Shown: in pieces, positions 27,670 through 36,971 of the stretch | Layout: each line of letters opens with the position of its first letter | Numbering within the stretch: the stretch's first letter is position 1 | Assembly: GCA_937862885.1 (NCBI GenBank) | Contig: CALMEE010000076.1 | Location: 1-43,613 of the forward strand | From: an uncultured Planctomycetaceae bacterium | GTDB lineage: Bacteria; Planctomycetota; Planctomycetia; Pirellulales; Pirellulaceae | DNA length: 43,613 nucleotides | Direction: 5' to 3' | Made by a program: the position numbers and the translations under genes | The notes under the pieces: model-generated | What the model was told of the DNA's origin: nothing | Seen by the model: only the letters and a program-made list of their open reading frames with translations | The model's database searches: none

Positions 27670-28890
27670 ATGCTGAAATCAGAGACGATTTCTGAAGGCA
27701 ATTTTTCTGATTATGCTCGGGACAACGAAACTATTTTCTTAAATGTCATATCGATGAAACAGCGTGTTCTATTTACGGTTGACTCGCTTTACAACGGGGG
27801 CACTGAGAAAAGCCTACTGGATATCACGTCCCGATTTACTCGGATCAATCCTGTGTTCTGTTGTTTTTACCAACATCGCCAACTGCTTGCTGATTATGAG
27901 CGCGTGGGACTAAAAGTACATTTTTTGGGCATGGAAAAGCCGTATGGGTTTCTCAAAGCGGCTGAATTTCTAGACAACGTTCTTAAACAAGAGAATCCGC
28001 ACTTGGTAATTGGACACCTGTTGCGCTCTGAATTGATTTCTCGCTGGGTGTGCCATCGGCGCAAATATCCAATCTTGGGCACGTTTGTGAATGACACTTA
28101 CTCACCCGCGGCGTACGCCATTCTCAATACAAAACGCAAATTGAAAACGAATTTTTTTCGATGTTTGAACCGTGTTTCCGCGAAGTGGTGTACCCATTTT
28201 ATTTCCAATTCAAGCTCTATCGGCTTGAGCAATGCTGCGGCACTGGGAATCGATTCCAACAAAATTTCAGTGATACCCCGCGGTAGAGACGAGACGATCT
28301 ACCACCCGGGCGCTGCCCAGAGAAACGGACCATTTAATACAATCTTGAATGTGGCGCGTACCATCGAACGAAAAGGCCAACAAGAGTTAATCCATGGATT
28401 TGCTCGAATAGCCCCTGATTTCCCGGGCGTAAATCTTCAGATCGCCGGCGACGGAACCTATCGACCTAGTTTGGAAGCGGAAGTGAAACGTCTCGGAATG
28501 AATGACCGCGTACGATTCTTGGGAAACGTGACAAATATTCCAGAGCTTCTCCGTCAAGCAGACGTATTCGTCTTCCCATCCCACTACGAAGGATTTAGCG
28601 GTGCTTTGATTGAGGCCATGTTGACCGGCATGCCCATCATCGCGTCCGATATTCCCATGAATCTCGAAGCGATTGAGGACGGCAAAACAGCACTGACGTT
28701 TCCAGTAAAAGATGCCGACGCCTGCGCAGAACGAATTCGCTGGTGCCTGGAGAACCCCGACAAAGCTAGACAACTGGGGCAAGCCGCGCGCGAAAAGGCG
28801 CTCCGATGCTTTACCCTCGATCGCGTCGCTAAGCAATTCGAGGACTTATTGCTGGAGTTATTGGAACGATTTGGACGACGCAACTCATAA
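27670..28890 (+). CDS. Glycosyltransferase family 4
   Basis: 406 residues from ATG 27670. The GT-B domain really begins at MKQRVLFTVDSLYNGGTEKS, so ATG 27754 (378 residues) is an equally good start. The donor-binding half holds VARTIERKGQQELIHGFARI, LQIAGDGTYRPSLE and the E-x7-E motif HYEGFSGALIEAML. It is a retaining glycosyltransferase acting in the cytoplasm. Sugar specificity cannot be told. It is the last gene before the compact 29-36 kb group. Confidence 0.88.
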   Translation: MLKSETISEGNFSDYARDNETIFLNVISMKQRVLFTVDSLYNGGTEKSLLDITSRFTRINPVFCCFYQHRQLLADYERVGLKVHFLGMEKPYGFLKAAEFLDNVLKQENPHLVIGHLLRSELISRWVCHRRKYPILGTFVNDTYSPAAYAILNTKRKLKTNFFRCLNRVSAKWCTHFISNSSSIGLSNAAALGIDSNKISVIPRGRDETIYHPGAAQRNGPFNTILNVARTIERKGQQELIHGFARIAPDFPGVNLQIAGDGTYRPSLEAEVKRLGMNDRVRFLGNVTNIPELLRQADVFVFPSHYEGFSGALIEAMLTGMPIIASDIPMNLEAIEDGKTALTFPVKDADACAERIRWCLENPDKARQLGQAAREKALRCFTLDRVAKQFEDLLLELLERFGRRNS

Positions 28891-28972
28891 ATGGAGAAAG
28901 TGTATTCATGATCGGTAGCTCTGCATCTGAACTCCACTCAGTTCTCCGGCTAGGTAACGTTGCCCGATTATC

Positions 28973-30157
28973 ATGGCATCTATGAGAATATTGCAGTTGA
29001 TTACACGGCGACAGCGGAGAGGTGCTGAGGTATTCGCTACCGAGCTCTCGGACGTGCTGGCATCCCGCGGACATGAGGTGCTGGTCGTCGGTCTGTACGA
29101 ACCGGACGGCGAGATGCTGGTCCCAGGCCAAGCCGGTTTCCACGATCTCGGCGCCCGTAGGAACCGCAGTTTGAGTTGGACGACGATTCAATTGGTTCGC
29201 CAAAAAATCAAAGATTATCAACCCGATCTGGTCCAGGCCAATGGCGCCGACACGTTCAAGTATTCGGCACTGGCCAAATTCGTTTCTCGTGGGAAGTTCC
29301 CGCTCGTTTATCGCAATATCAGTATTGCCAGCACCTGGTTGCGCGGCCGATTACATCGCTCCTGGGGTCGCTGGCTGGTCCGGCAAATCGATCAGGTGGT
29401 ATCGGTCAGCGACGCTTCCGCCGACGATTTTGCGAACACGTACCGCTTTCCACTATCACGCATCACCAGCATTCCCAGGGCGGTACGGTTGCCGCTGACA
29501 TTGGACGCTCACGGCGCTCGGGAACGCCTCATCAAGCTTGCGCCGATTCCCCGTGACGCCAAAATTCTAATGCACGTCGGCAGTCTGACACCGGAAAAAA
29601 ATCATCTTTGGATGCTGAACGCATTCGCCAGCATTGAGCAACAACAACCGGATACTCACCTGGTTTTGATCGGCGATGGTCCGTTGAGGCGAGAGATTGA
29701 GCAAGCGATTGCTCATCAGCAGGCTCGTGCAAACATCCATCTTATTGGTTTGCGCGCTGACGCCAGCGACCTTGTGGCCGCCGCCGATTTGTTTATCTTG
29801 CCCAGTCTCATTGAGGGGATTCCGGGCGCGCTGTTAGAAGCCGCCGCATGTGCCGTTCCTTCCGTGGCAACGAATGTCGGAGGGTTAGCACAAGCTGTTC
29901 TCGATCGAGAAACTGGTGTGTTGATCAAATCTGGCGACACTGCCGGTTTCGTTTTGGCCGTGACACAGTTACTACAAGACGACAGGCGACGTCTGGAAAT
30001 GGGTCAACGGGCTCGCGAATACGTGTCCAGCCGTTTTCATTTGGAGTCGGTGGCGGATCAATATGAACTTCTCTACCATCGATTGACTGGGATCATTGCA
30101 TTACCGCCGCGCAAACCCGCTCCTGCTCAGCCGGCGAGCATTGTGACCAAACAATAG
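28973..30157 (+). CDS. Glycosyltransferase family 4
   Basis: 394 residues; ATG 28973 and the in-frame ATG 28982 are both possible. MRILQLITRRQRRGAEVFAT is the GT-B start. The C-terminal domain shows LMHVGSLTPEKNHLWMLNAF, LVLIGDGPLRREIEQA and the motif EGIPGALLEAAACAVPSVAT. The last 20 residues are Pro/Ala-rich. It heads a compact + strand series that runs to the deacetylase gene at 36219, in higher-GC sequence than the preceding 5 kb. Confidence 0.88.
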   Translation: MASMRILQLITRRQRRGAEVFATELSDVLASRGHEVLVVGLYEPDGEMLVPGQAGFHDLGARRNRSLSWTTIQLVRQKIKDYQPDLVQANGADTFKYSALAKFVSRGKFPLVYRNISIASTWLRGRLHRSWGRWLVRQIDQVVSVSDASADDFANTYRFPLSRITSIPRAVRLPLTLDAHGARERLIKLAPIPRDAKILMHVGSLTPEKNHLWMLNAFASIEQQQPDTHLVLIGDGPLRREIEQAIAHQQARANIHLIGLRADASDLVAAADLFILPSLIEGIPGALLEAAACAVPSVATNVGGLAQAVLDRETGVLIKSGDTAGFVLAVTQLLQDDRRRLEMGQRAREYVSSRFHLESVADQYELLYHRLTGIIALPPRKPAPAQPASIVTKQ

Positions 30158-30230
30158 ACAGAGATTGGTGTTTAAGGCTGCCTCATTAAGCGATGCTTCG
30201 TTAACCTGAGGCATCAAATCGATTAGTACA

Positions 30231-31913
30231 TTGTCACCGCTGAACGAATCACCGAAATTTTTGGGCCGGCCTATTCGGATCGGTCTCTTGCTAAATTCCA
30301 ATACCGTGCCGAATTGGACTGCGCGGATCATTCGCGAGATAAAGTCGACCGTTCATTCACAGATTAGTTTGGTCATCGAAAATGGTGCGTCGCCATCTGT
30401 AGGATCGGCTGGCAGGTTACTCCGAAATCCCAAACATCTGTTGTGGAAATTGTATAGTGCTCTCGACTATCGTCTTTTTCGTGAAACGGACGACCCGTTT
30501 CAGCGTGTGAGCGTAGCGGATGAACTGGACGGGATCCCGCGATTGCGAGTTTCACCCGAAATGACCCGCTTTCGGGACAGGTTTCCGGCTGAGGCAATCG
30601 AGACGATTCGTGGATACGAGCTGGATGTGGCAATTCGTTTTGGCTTTCGAATCCTCGATGGGGACGTTTTGAAGATCGCTCGCTTTGGGGTCTGGTCGTT
30701 TCATCATGGTGACAACGAAGTCAACCGCGGAGGGCCGCCCGGCTTCTGGGAAGTGGCACTCGGTGAGCCAGTCACTGGTTCCGTGTTGCAAATTCTGTCT
30801 TCCAATCTGGATGCAGGTCGTGTGATTTATCGTTCCTGGTCGAGCACCCATCCGTATTCGGTGGTCGCCAATCAAACCCGTTTTTACTACAAGTCCGCTG
30901 CGTTTATCGGTCGGAAACTGCGCGATCTGGCGCAACAGGGCGAAACGGCCCTCAAATGTATCCAGTGCGACAGTTCTCAGTATCGCCCTTACTTCCACCC
31001 GCTATACCAACCACCCAGCAATCGCCAGATGATGGGTTTTCTGTTTCGCCTTGGTGCGCGGGGAATGCGAGCCATGATGCAGAATGCATTCCATCGCGGT
31101 GCCTGGAAGATTGCCTACAAAATCAGCAAGTCATCGGGCCTTCCGACGCGACTACATGACTTTAAACCCTTGATTCCGCCGAAGGACCGAGTTTGGGCCG
31201 ATCCGTTTCCAGTATCTCACGACGGCAAGCGTTATATTTTTGTGGAAGAAGCACTGCACCGTTTTAAGAATGCACACATCTCAGTTCTGGAGATGAATGA
31301 GGACGGTTCCTGGAAACCGCCCGCAAAAGTTTTGCAGCGGCCGTACCACTTATCCTATCCTTTTGTATTCCGGTGGAATCAGCAATTCTATATGATTCCC
31401 GAGACCAAGGGAAACAATTCGGTGGAACTTTATCGGGCGACCAACTTTCCACACGATTGGACATTGGAAAAAGTCTTGCTGGAAAATGTAAAGGCCGTGG
31501 ATGCGACGGTTGAGGACATCGACGGACGGTGGTGGATGTTTGTCGGTATGGCGGAACGCGGGGCACCCTTTCAAGACGAGTTGCATTTGTATTATGCGGA
31601 CAGCCCACTGGGCCCGTGGCAGGCGCATCCTCGCAATCCCGTCAAGTCGGATGTCCGCAGTGCCCGGCCCGCGGGTCGACTTTTCCAATATGGCAATGAG
31701 TGGTATCGCCCAGCGCAGGATGGTTCGGTTCGTTACGGCTACGCAATCACGCTGAACCAAATTACAAAGATCACATCGGAGGAATTTGATGAGGAAGAGA
31801 TTAGCAAAATTCTGCCGAAGTGGCGGAAGGGATTGATGGGTACCCACACGTTCAATCATCACGCAGGACTGACAGTTGTGGATGAGTTTTACTACCGTCC
31901 CCGTATATTTTAG
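30231..31913 (+). CDS. Formyltransferase-like / beta-propeller (GINT1-like) fusion protein
   Basis: 560 residues from a TTG start. The N-terminal half (about 15-230) resembles the formyl-transferase fold: FGVWSFHHGD, NRGGPPGFWEV and LDAGRVIYRS. In active formyltransferases the site is Asn-x-His ... Asp; here Ser156 takes the Asn place while His158 and Asp194 remain. The C-terminal half (about 300-560) has repeated beta-strand blades with Trp/Tyr, such as RVWADPFPVSHDGKRYIFVE and YPFVFRWNQQFYMIPETKG. These recall the propeller part of plant GINT1-like glycosyltransferases and GH43-like folds. It lies five bases ahead of a GT4 gene. The job is unknown: sugar acylation or glycosyl transfer are both possible. 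Confidence 0.72.
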   Translation: MSPLNESPKFLGRPIRIGLLLNSNTVPNWTARIIREIKSTVHSQISLVIENGASPSVGSAGRLLRNPKHLLWKLYSALDYRLFRETDDPFQRVSVADELDGIPRLRVSPEMTRFRDRFPAEAIETIRGYELDVAIRFGFRILDGDVLKIARFGVWSFHHGDNEVNRGGPPGFWEVALGEPVTGSVLQILSSNLDAGRVIYRSWSSTHPYSVVANQTRFYYKSAAFIGRKLRDLAQQGETALKCIQCDSSQYRPYFHPLYQPPSNRQMMGFLFRLGARGMRAMMQNAFHRGAWKIAYKISKSSGLPTRLHDFKPLIPPKDRVWADPFPVSHDGKRYIFVEEALHRFKNAHISVLEMNEDGSWKPPAKVLQRPYHLSYPFVFRWNQQFYMIPETKGNNSVELYRATNFPHDWTLEKVLLENVKAVDATVEDIDGRWWMFVGMAERGAPFQDELHLYYADSPLGPWQAHPRNPVKSDVRSARPAGRLFQYGNEWYRPAQDGSVRYGYAITLNQITKITSEEFDEEEISKILPKWRKGLMGTHTFNHHAGLTVVDEFYYRPRIF

Positions 31914-31918
31914 TCTCG

Positions 31919-33049
31919 ATGCAACCCCATGATTCGAAACAGATACGGATTCTCCACGTCATCAAATCCCTAGGTCGTGGTGGCGCCGAGATGCTGTTGC
32001 CGGAGACGCTCAAGGCGCATGATCGAGAGCGATTTGAGTTTCACTATCTGTATTTTTTGCCCTGGAAAAACCAAATGGTGGAGGCCATCGAGCAAGCCGG
32101 GGGACGAGTGACTTGCCTGCCAGCAAAAAACAATTTGGCACTTCTTCGCCAAGCCAAAAGGATCGCGCACTATTGCCGTGATCACCAGATCGACTTGATT
32201 CACGCCCATCTACCCTGGGCCGGATTTGTCGCCCGCCGCGTTCATCGACTGACACGGATCCTCACGCTGTACACCGAACACAATCTGCAATCTCGCTACC
32301 ATTGGGCAACTCGCTGGATCAACCGGCTCACCTTCAACCATCAATCGCTAGCACTGGCGGTGTCGGATGACGTTAAAGACTCGATCGCGGAGTACGTTCG
32401 ACCCCGCATTGAAGTCCGTACCGTGCTCAACGGTGTCAATACGGATTCCTTTGTGCGCACGTGCTCGGCTGCTGCGGCACCCGTCCGCACGCAACTCAAT
32501 ATTTCGCCCGAATCACTGGTGATCGGCACAGTAGCCGTGTTTCGTTTTCAGAAACGACTAGACGTCTGGTTGGAAGTTTTTCAAAAAATCCAACAGCGCT
32601 GCCCCGAGGCACGGGGGATCATTGTGGGGGCAGGACCGCTGGAATCCGACATCAGGCAGCATTGCAACCTGTTGGGGTTAGACAACAGTGTCCATTTTCC
32701 CGGACTGCAAACCGATGTGCGACCTTATTTCGAGGCGATGGATGTGTTCATGATGACTTCCTCATTTGAGGGGCTGCCCATCGCGCTGCTCGAAGCGATG
32801 AGTATGCAGTGCGCGATCGTGGCCACGGCAGCGGGTGGAATCAAACAAGTGCTCCGCGACGGTATTGATGGCGAGGCGACGCCGGTAGAATCTCCTGAGG
32901 CACTCGTCGATCGAGTGTTGGCCCTGTCCAAAGATCCTGACCGCATGGCTATGCGTAAGCAGGCGGCAAGGCAGCGGGTGGTCGACAACTATAGCATCCG
33001 TCGCATGGTCCATGAACTTGAGGAGATCTACAAGCAATGGGCGAGTTGA
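31919..33049 (+). CDS. Glycosyltransferase family 4
   Basis: 376 residues. RILHVIKSLGRGGAEMLLPE is the classical GT4 opening; the acceptor half contains IDLIHAHLPWAGFVARR. The donor half has VLNGVNTDSF, FRFQKRLDVWLEVFQKI, GIIVGAGPLESDI and FEGLPIALLEAMSMQCAIVA. It overlaps the next gene (GNAT) by 13 bases and follows the fusion protein gene by five, which points to a single transcript. Donor and linkage are unknown. Confidence 0.9.
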   Translation: MQPHDSKQIRILHVIKSLGRGGAEMLLPETLKAHDRERFEFHYLYFLPWKNQMVEAIEQAGGRVTCLPAKNNLALLRQAKRIAHYCRDHQIDLIHAHLPWAGFVARRVHRLTRILTLYTEHNLQSRYHWATRWINRLTFNHQSLALAVSDDVKDSIAEYVRPRIEVRTVLNGVNTDSFVRTCSAAAAPVRTQLNISPESLVIGTVAVFRFQKRLDVWLEVFQKIQQRCPEARGIIVGAGPLESDIRQHCNLLGLDNSVHFPGLQTDVRPYFEAMDVFMMTSSFEGLPIALLEAMSMQCAIVATAAGGIKQVLRDGIDGEATPVESPEALVDRVLALSKDPDRMAMRKQAARQRVVDNYSIRRMVHELEEIYKQWAS

Positions 33050-33978
33050 GAGTGCGCCCCGCATCCGAGCTGGATATCCCGCAGATCGTTGAATTGCTCA
33101 AACGTAGCCTAGGGGAATCGCTGATAAAGAAATCGGCCGAAGTTTGGCGGTACAAGCATATTGATAATCCCTTTGGCCCCTCGATTGTCTTGCTGGCGCA
33201 TGCTGGCGCGCGGTTGGTGGGTGTGCGGGCGTTAATGCGTTGGTGCTGGCAACGCGGGGAACAATCGGCAATCGCTTTTCGGGCCGTCGATACAGCCACC
33301 GATCCCGCATTTCAAGGACGGGGAATTTTCAAACGCCTGACAATGGCGGCCCTGGAGATAGCCCGCGAACAGGGGGGGCAGTTTGTGTTCAACACGCCCA
33401 ATAAGCAAAGTCGCCCAGGTTACTTGAAAATGGGTTGGAAATCGCAAGGGAAATTGCGATTGGCTGTCGCACCAGCTTGGGGTTGTCGGTCATGGTCTAC
33501 AGATCAAGTAATCGACAGGAACCCAGATCCACAGCATTTCGCAGAACTTTGCCAAATTGAAGAGCGCCGCCTCGTGCAACTCGGTCGCTGGTTCACACCT
33601 AAATCGCTGCCTTACTTGCAATGGCGTTACCGCGATTGCCCGTTACAGAATTATCTTGTACTGGAAAAGCCGCAGGCATACTGCGCCGCTTGTATACGGC
33701 AACATGGCCGCGTTAACGAATTGCGATTGTGTGACACGCTTACTGATGGCTCCGCGCTAGCTCGACGGCAAGTGCTGTCGGCGGTGCGGCAGTGGGCGCG
33801 ACAACACGGCTGTAATCTGGTGACTGCGGCGGATCGAAGCGTGCTCAAGTGGTCACTGCTGGGACGTTATGGTCCGGAATTGACGATTCGTAATTTGCAG
33901 TCCGAAGCGTCAGTATCTGATGGCGATTGGGCGATCCCTGGTTGGGCCTATAGCTTAGGTGATTTGGAGTTATTCTAG
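33037..33978 (+). CDS. GNAT-family N-acetyltransferase
   Basis: 313 residues. The N-terminal half is a GNAT domain starting RVRPASELDIPQIVELLKRS; the acetyl-CoA loop is in DPAFQGRGIFKRLTMAALE, followed by NTPNKQSRPGYLKMGW, which is typical of the sugar-locus GNATs. The C-terminal half, about residues 160-313, includes WRYRDCPLQNYLVL and looks like a second, degenerate GNAT-like lobe. It overlaps the GT4 upstream by 13 bases and its stop overlaps the next start by one base. It likely acylates a sugar; the substrate is not known. Confidence 0.82.
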   Translation: MGELRVRPASELDIPQIVELLKRSLGESLIKKSAEVWRYKHIDNPFGPSIVLLAHAGARLVGVRALMRWCWQRGEQSAIAFRAVDTATDPAFQGRGIFKRLTMAALEIAREQGGQFVFNTPNKQSRPGYLKMGWKSQGKLRLAVAPAWGCRSWSTDQVIDRNPDPQHFAELCQIEERRLVQLGRWFTPKSLPYLQWRYRDCPLQNYLVLEKPQAYCAACIRQHGRVNELRLCDTLTDGSALARRQVLSAVRQWARQHGCNLVTAADRSVLKWSLLGRYGPELTIRNLQSEASVSDGDWAIPGWAYSLGDLELF

Positions 33979-35174
33979 TGATCGAGGCATTTGTATTATT
34001 GTTATTTCTTGTCGGGCTGAACCATGCGCTGTTCCAGACGCTGCGCGCCAAGCGTGGGTATGTTGACGCTAACCTTTTGCACCTTTTGTTTGCCTACCAT
34101 GCGTTGTTTGCCTTTGTCTATTACTCGTATGTGCAAGTTAATCGTTCGGATTCACACCAGTTTTATCGCGTCGCGATGAACATTGGCAATGATTGGTGGA
34201 ACCTGTTCGAAACGGGGACGCCATTCATTAGTTTTGTGGCGGCACCATTCGCACAAGCGGGTTTGCCGTATGCGGCCGTGATGTTGTTGTTCGCCTGGTT
34301 TGGGTTTTGGGGATTTGTTTACGCCTATCTTTGGTTTAGGGAAAGCGTGGAATGCGAGCCACGCATCTTTGGCAACGTGAACTTTTTGTACGTGCTATTG
34401 TTCCTACCCAATATGCACTTTTGGACGAGTTCATTGGGTAAAGGATCACTGATATTTCTAGGAATGATGATGTTTACCTACTCCAGTGTCCATTTTCAGC
34501 GCCATTGGTGGAAAATGTTGCTAGGCGGTTTCATCGTGTTCATGATTCGACCCCATGTTCTGGTTTTCCTTGCGGGTGGTTTGGCCTTTGGGTATCTATT
34601 GGCAAAAGGGAACGTCAGCCAACTTGCAAAATTGGCAATCATTGGCGCCGGCATGGTTGGGCTTTGGCTCAGCGCCAACAACATCTTGGCAATTACCGGA
34701 CTTGACGACTCGGAATCTGTGGAGGAGTTCATTGAAGACTTCCAAGAGTTGACTACACAACAATCGGGTCGATTGTCGACTTCCGGCTCGGGCATCGACA
34801 TGTCGAATTACTCAGTGCCATTTAAGATGTTTACTTTTTGGTTTCGTCCCCTATTCATCGATTCCCCCAACTTTTTAGGGCATTTCAGTTCAATGGAGAA
34901 TCTGTTGTACTTGTTGATTTTTCTACACTTGATGGACGCGCGCCTTTTCACGTTTTTACGGCAGTCTTCACCATTAGTGCTGATGTCCTTGGTCGCATTC
35001 TTGGGAGTATCATTTATTCTAAGTTTGATGATGTCGAACATGGGCATTATGTTGCGGCAAAAATCAATGGTGATGTATTTCGGCTTCTACGTCGTCTATG
35101 CGTTTTTGGCATGGAAGCAAGTTGCCCATCAACAACGCGCCCAATACGATCAAGCGGGCATGACGCAGTATTAG
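33978..35174 (+). CDS. Polytopic membrane protein, candidate Wzy polymerase (EpsG-like)
   Basis: 398 residues from a GTG whose G is the last base of the preceding TAG. About ten hydrophobic segments. Between them lie DSHQFYRVAMNIGNDWWNLF, LPNMHFWTSSLGKGSLIF and MIRPHVLVFLAGG, and near the end SNMGIMLRQKSMVMYFGFYV. A large loop at about residues 235-290 and an Arg-rich motif just before the last span fit Wzy/EpsG-type polymerases, which join flipped repeat units on the outer face. Sequence identity in this group is always low, so this is an inference from topology, motifs and the presence of Wzx. Confidence 0.72.
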   Translation: MIEAFVLLLFLVGLNHALFQTLRAKRGYVDANLLHLLFAYHALFAFVYYSYVQVNRSDSHQFYRVAMNIGNDWWNLFETGTPFISFVAAPFAQAGLPYAAVMLLFAWFGFWGFVYAYLWFRESVECEPRIFGNVNFLYVLLFLPNMHFWTSSLGKGSLIFLGMMMFTYSSVHFQRHWWKMLLGGFIVFMIRPHVLVFLAGGLAFGYLLAKGNVSQLAKLAIIGAGMVGLWLSANNILAITGLDDSESVEEFIEDFQELTTQQSGRLSTSGSGIDMSNYSVPFKMFTFWFRPLFIDSPNFLGHFSSMENLLYLLIFLHLMDARLFTFLRQSSPLVLMSLVAFLGVSFILSLMMSNMGIMLRQKSMVMYFGFYVVYAFLAWKQVAHQQRAQYDQAGMTQY

Positions 35175-35229
35175 CGCCAGCGGCCCTTGTATGTTTTTGT
35201 CTATCGCTTTTCCAAAGTTCACAGCGTAA

Positions 35230-36219
35230 ATGACGATTGTTGGCAAATTCGTTATTTCATTAGACTTTGAATTGGTCTGGGGTTTGTTTGACCATGCCGA
35301 TATCTATCGTCGTGAACACATTTTTCTCGAAACCCAACGAGTTGTGCCGCAAGTTCTAAATCTGGCCGTTGGTAATGAAGTTCGAATCACCTGGGCCACT
35401 GTCGGCATGTTGATGCTGAATGATTGGGACGATTGGGATCAACAGGCGCAGGAACTGGACGGTCTAAAACCGGGTTACAACAATGAGCGACTCAGTCCCT
35501 ATCGTTTCGGTCAGTTTGCCCGCCAGAAAATGTCTGCGGATTGTTTTTTTTCACCCGAGCATGTGCGAGCCATTGTGTCGGCGCCTGGTCAAGAATTGGC
35601 GACGCATACGTTTTCTCATTATTACTGTCTTGAGCCGGGTCAGACGGTGGAACATTTTCGAGCGGATTTGCAGTTAGCCCAAAATATTGCCCAGCGGTTT
35701 GACTCGCGGCTGAGCAGTCTGGTGTTTCCTCGCAATCAGTTTCAACCAGAGTATCTGGCCGCATGTCATTCAGCGGGGATAGCCAAAGTGCGTACGAATC
35801 CCGGTGTGTGGTACTGGACCGCGCCTCAGCTGAACTCACTTGCCGCGAAGGCAGTTCGTACGGCAGACGCCTACTTGCCATTTCGCAGCAAAGCGTATTC
35901 GGACCAATTGATCAGTCAGCAGGCCGGTGTAACCTTAGAACCGGCCTCTCGTTTTTTGCGACCGCACAGTCGTTGGACCGCAGCCAATTGGGCTCGTTTG
36001 CAACGTGTGAAAGCGGAGATGACCGACGCCGCTCGCCGCGGCTTGATCTATCACTTGTGGTGGCATCCTCATAATTTTGGCAGGTATCCAGTCGAGTCCA
36101 TGGCCACGCTGAAAATGATTTTTCGTTGGTATCACCAACTTCGCGACGAGTTTGGCATGCAGTCAGCTACGATGCAGGAGGTTCAACGCCCCAGGTTTCC
36201 GGGACAGATTGTCGTTTAG
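35230..36219 (+). CDS. Polysaccharide deacetylase (NodB-like)
   Basis: 329 residues without a signal peptide. The first motif is SLDFELVWG with Asp12; the metal site His-x3-His is THTFSH (His126, His130). Later parts are FPRNQFQPEYLAACHSAGIA and LWWHPHNFGRYPVESM, which should supply the C-terminal catalytic His. The family removes N- or O-acetyl groups from sugars. The lack of an export signal suggests it acts in the cytoplasm on precursors or lipid-linked units. It is the last gene of the compact run; a possible mobile element lies just after it. Confidence 0.87.
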   Translation: MTIVGKFVISLDFELVWGLFDHADIYRREHIFLETQRVVPQVLNLAVGNEVRITWATVGMLMLNDWDDWDQQAQELDGLKPGYNNERLSPYRFGQFARQKMSADCFFSPEHVRAIVSAPGQELATHTFSHYYCLEPGQTVEHFRADLQLAQNIAQRFDSRLSSLVFPRNQFQPEYLAACHSAGIAKVRTNPGVWYWTAPQLNSLAAKAVRTADAYLPFRSKAYSDQLISQQAGVTLEPASRFLRPHSRWTAANWARLQRVKAEMTDAARRGLIYHLWWHPHNFGRYPVESMATLKMIFRWYHQLRDEFGMQSATMQEVQRPRFPGQIVV

Positions 36220-36246
36220 CGAAAAACCTAACGATCCGCAAGACAA

Positions 36247-36410
36247 GGAGATTGTCCGGCTTAATGCTCCTGGCTTGTCCAGGTGATCATTACGTTTCTC
36301 GCTACAAGCCGAATGCCGCCTTGGCGCTAATGCCGCCGGTTTATCCGGCGGATATTTCCGTTTCCTGCTCTTTCTGCCGGAAGACGAGTCCACTACGCCG
36401 GACAATCTCC
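36247..36410. mobile_element. Possible MITE-like element with 14-bp terminal inverted repeats
   Basis: GGAGATTGTCCGGC at 36247-36260 is the exact reverse complement of GCCGGACAATCTCC at 36397-36410. The 164-bp unit has a strong hairpin close to its centre (36333-36351) and encodes no protein I recognise. This is the layout of a miniature inverted-repeat element or a structured intergenic repeat. No target-site duplication is evident at the edges. Whether it occurs elsewhere in the genome cannot be seen from this window. Confidence 0.5.
36333..36351. terminator. Strong GC hairpin, possible terminator
   Basis: CCGCCGG, five-base loop TTTAT, CCGGCGG: a perfect 7-bp GC stem. It lies 114 bases after the deacetylase stop, inside the inverted-repeat element. 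The bases after it (ATATTTCC) are only weakly T-rich, so it may be a structural part of that element rather than a terminator. Confidence 0.35.
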
Positions 36411-36971
36411 AAGCCTGCGGGATTTCACCCCTAAATGCAGGTGGCGTTCAGCGAGAAGTGTCAAAAGATTTGGGGTATAAAAAGGCTGGAAGCCTGTGCA
36501 ACGTGTCAGCTACGGTAAATTTTCAACTGCCGCTCGCCTTAGTGTTTAACCGTCAGCCGAAGGCGAACGCGGATACAACAGCAACGCTTACTTTCGCCGC
36601 GGTTAAACGAAAGATGCTTCATCCTGGAGCACGCAAAGAACATCACGTAGTAACGTCTCGCCCGGAAGTTTGCTCGAGTCACGCAAAGACTAGACCGAGT
36701 GTCAGCCGATTAGTCCTCGGTTGTCGCTCGCCTAACAGCCAGCAAAGCTTGCGATCTAGTCAGTCGAGCTGGCTAAAGTCGAAACGACGATGCGTTACGA
36801 ATTCGAGCTTTCTGTCTTAAAGATCAATAGAATAGCGACAAGCCGCGTTTAGCACTCGACGACTCCTGCTGACGCTTACAGAAAAAACGCGGAGATTATC
36901 TCAGGACAGTCACTACGTTGTTATTACTGTTGTCGAGTCATGCGGCAGCAGCGAAAACATCGATTCCCACA

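Larger units (their letters stand above)
36220..36971. other. Gene-free gap with an inverted-repeat element
   Basis: About 750 bases without a recognisable gene. The left part is filled by the 164-bp inverted-repeat element listed separately. The rest (36411-36971) has only short dyads such as AGGCT/AGCCT near 36483-36495 and no coding signal. In-frame sequence from 36918 to 36971 upstream of the PglA-like gene looks like a chance extension. Confidence 0.45.
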
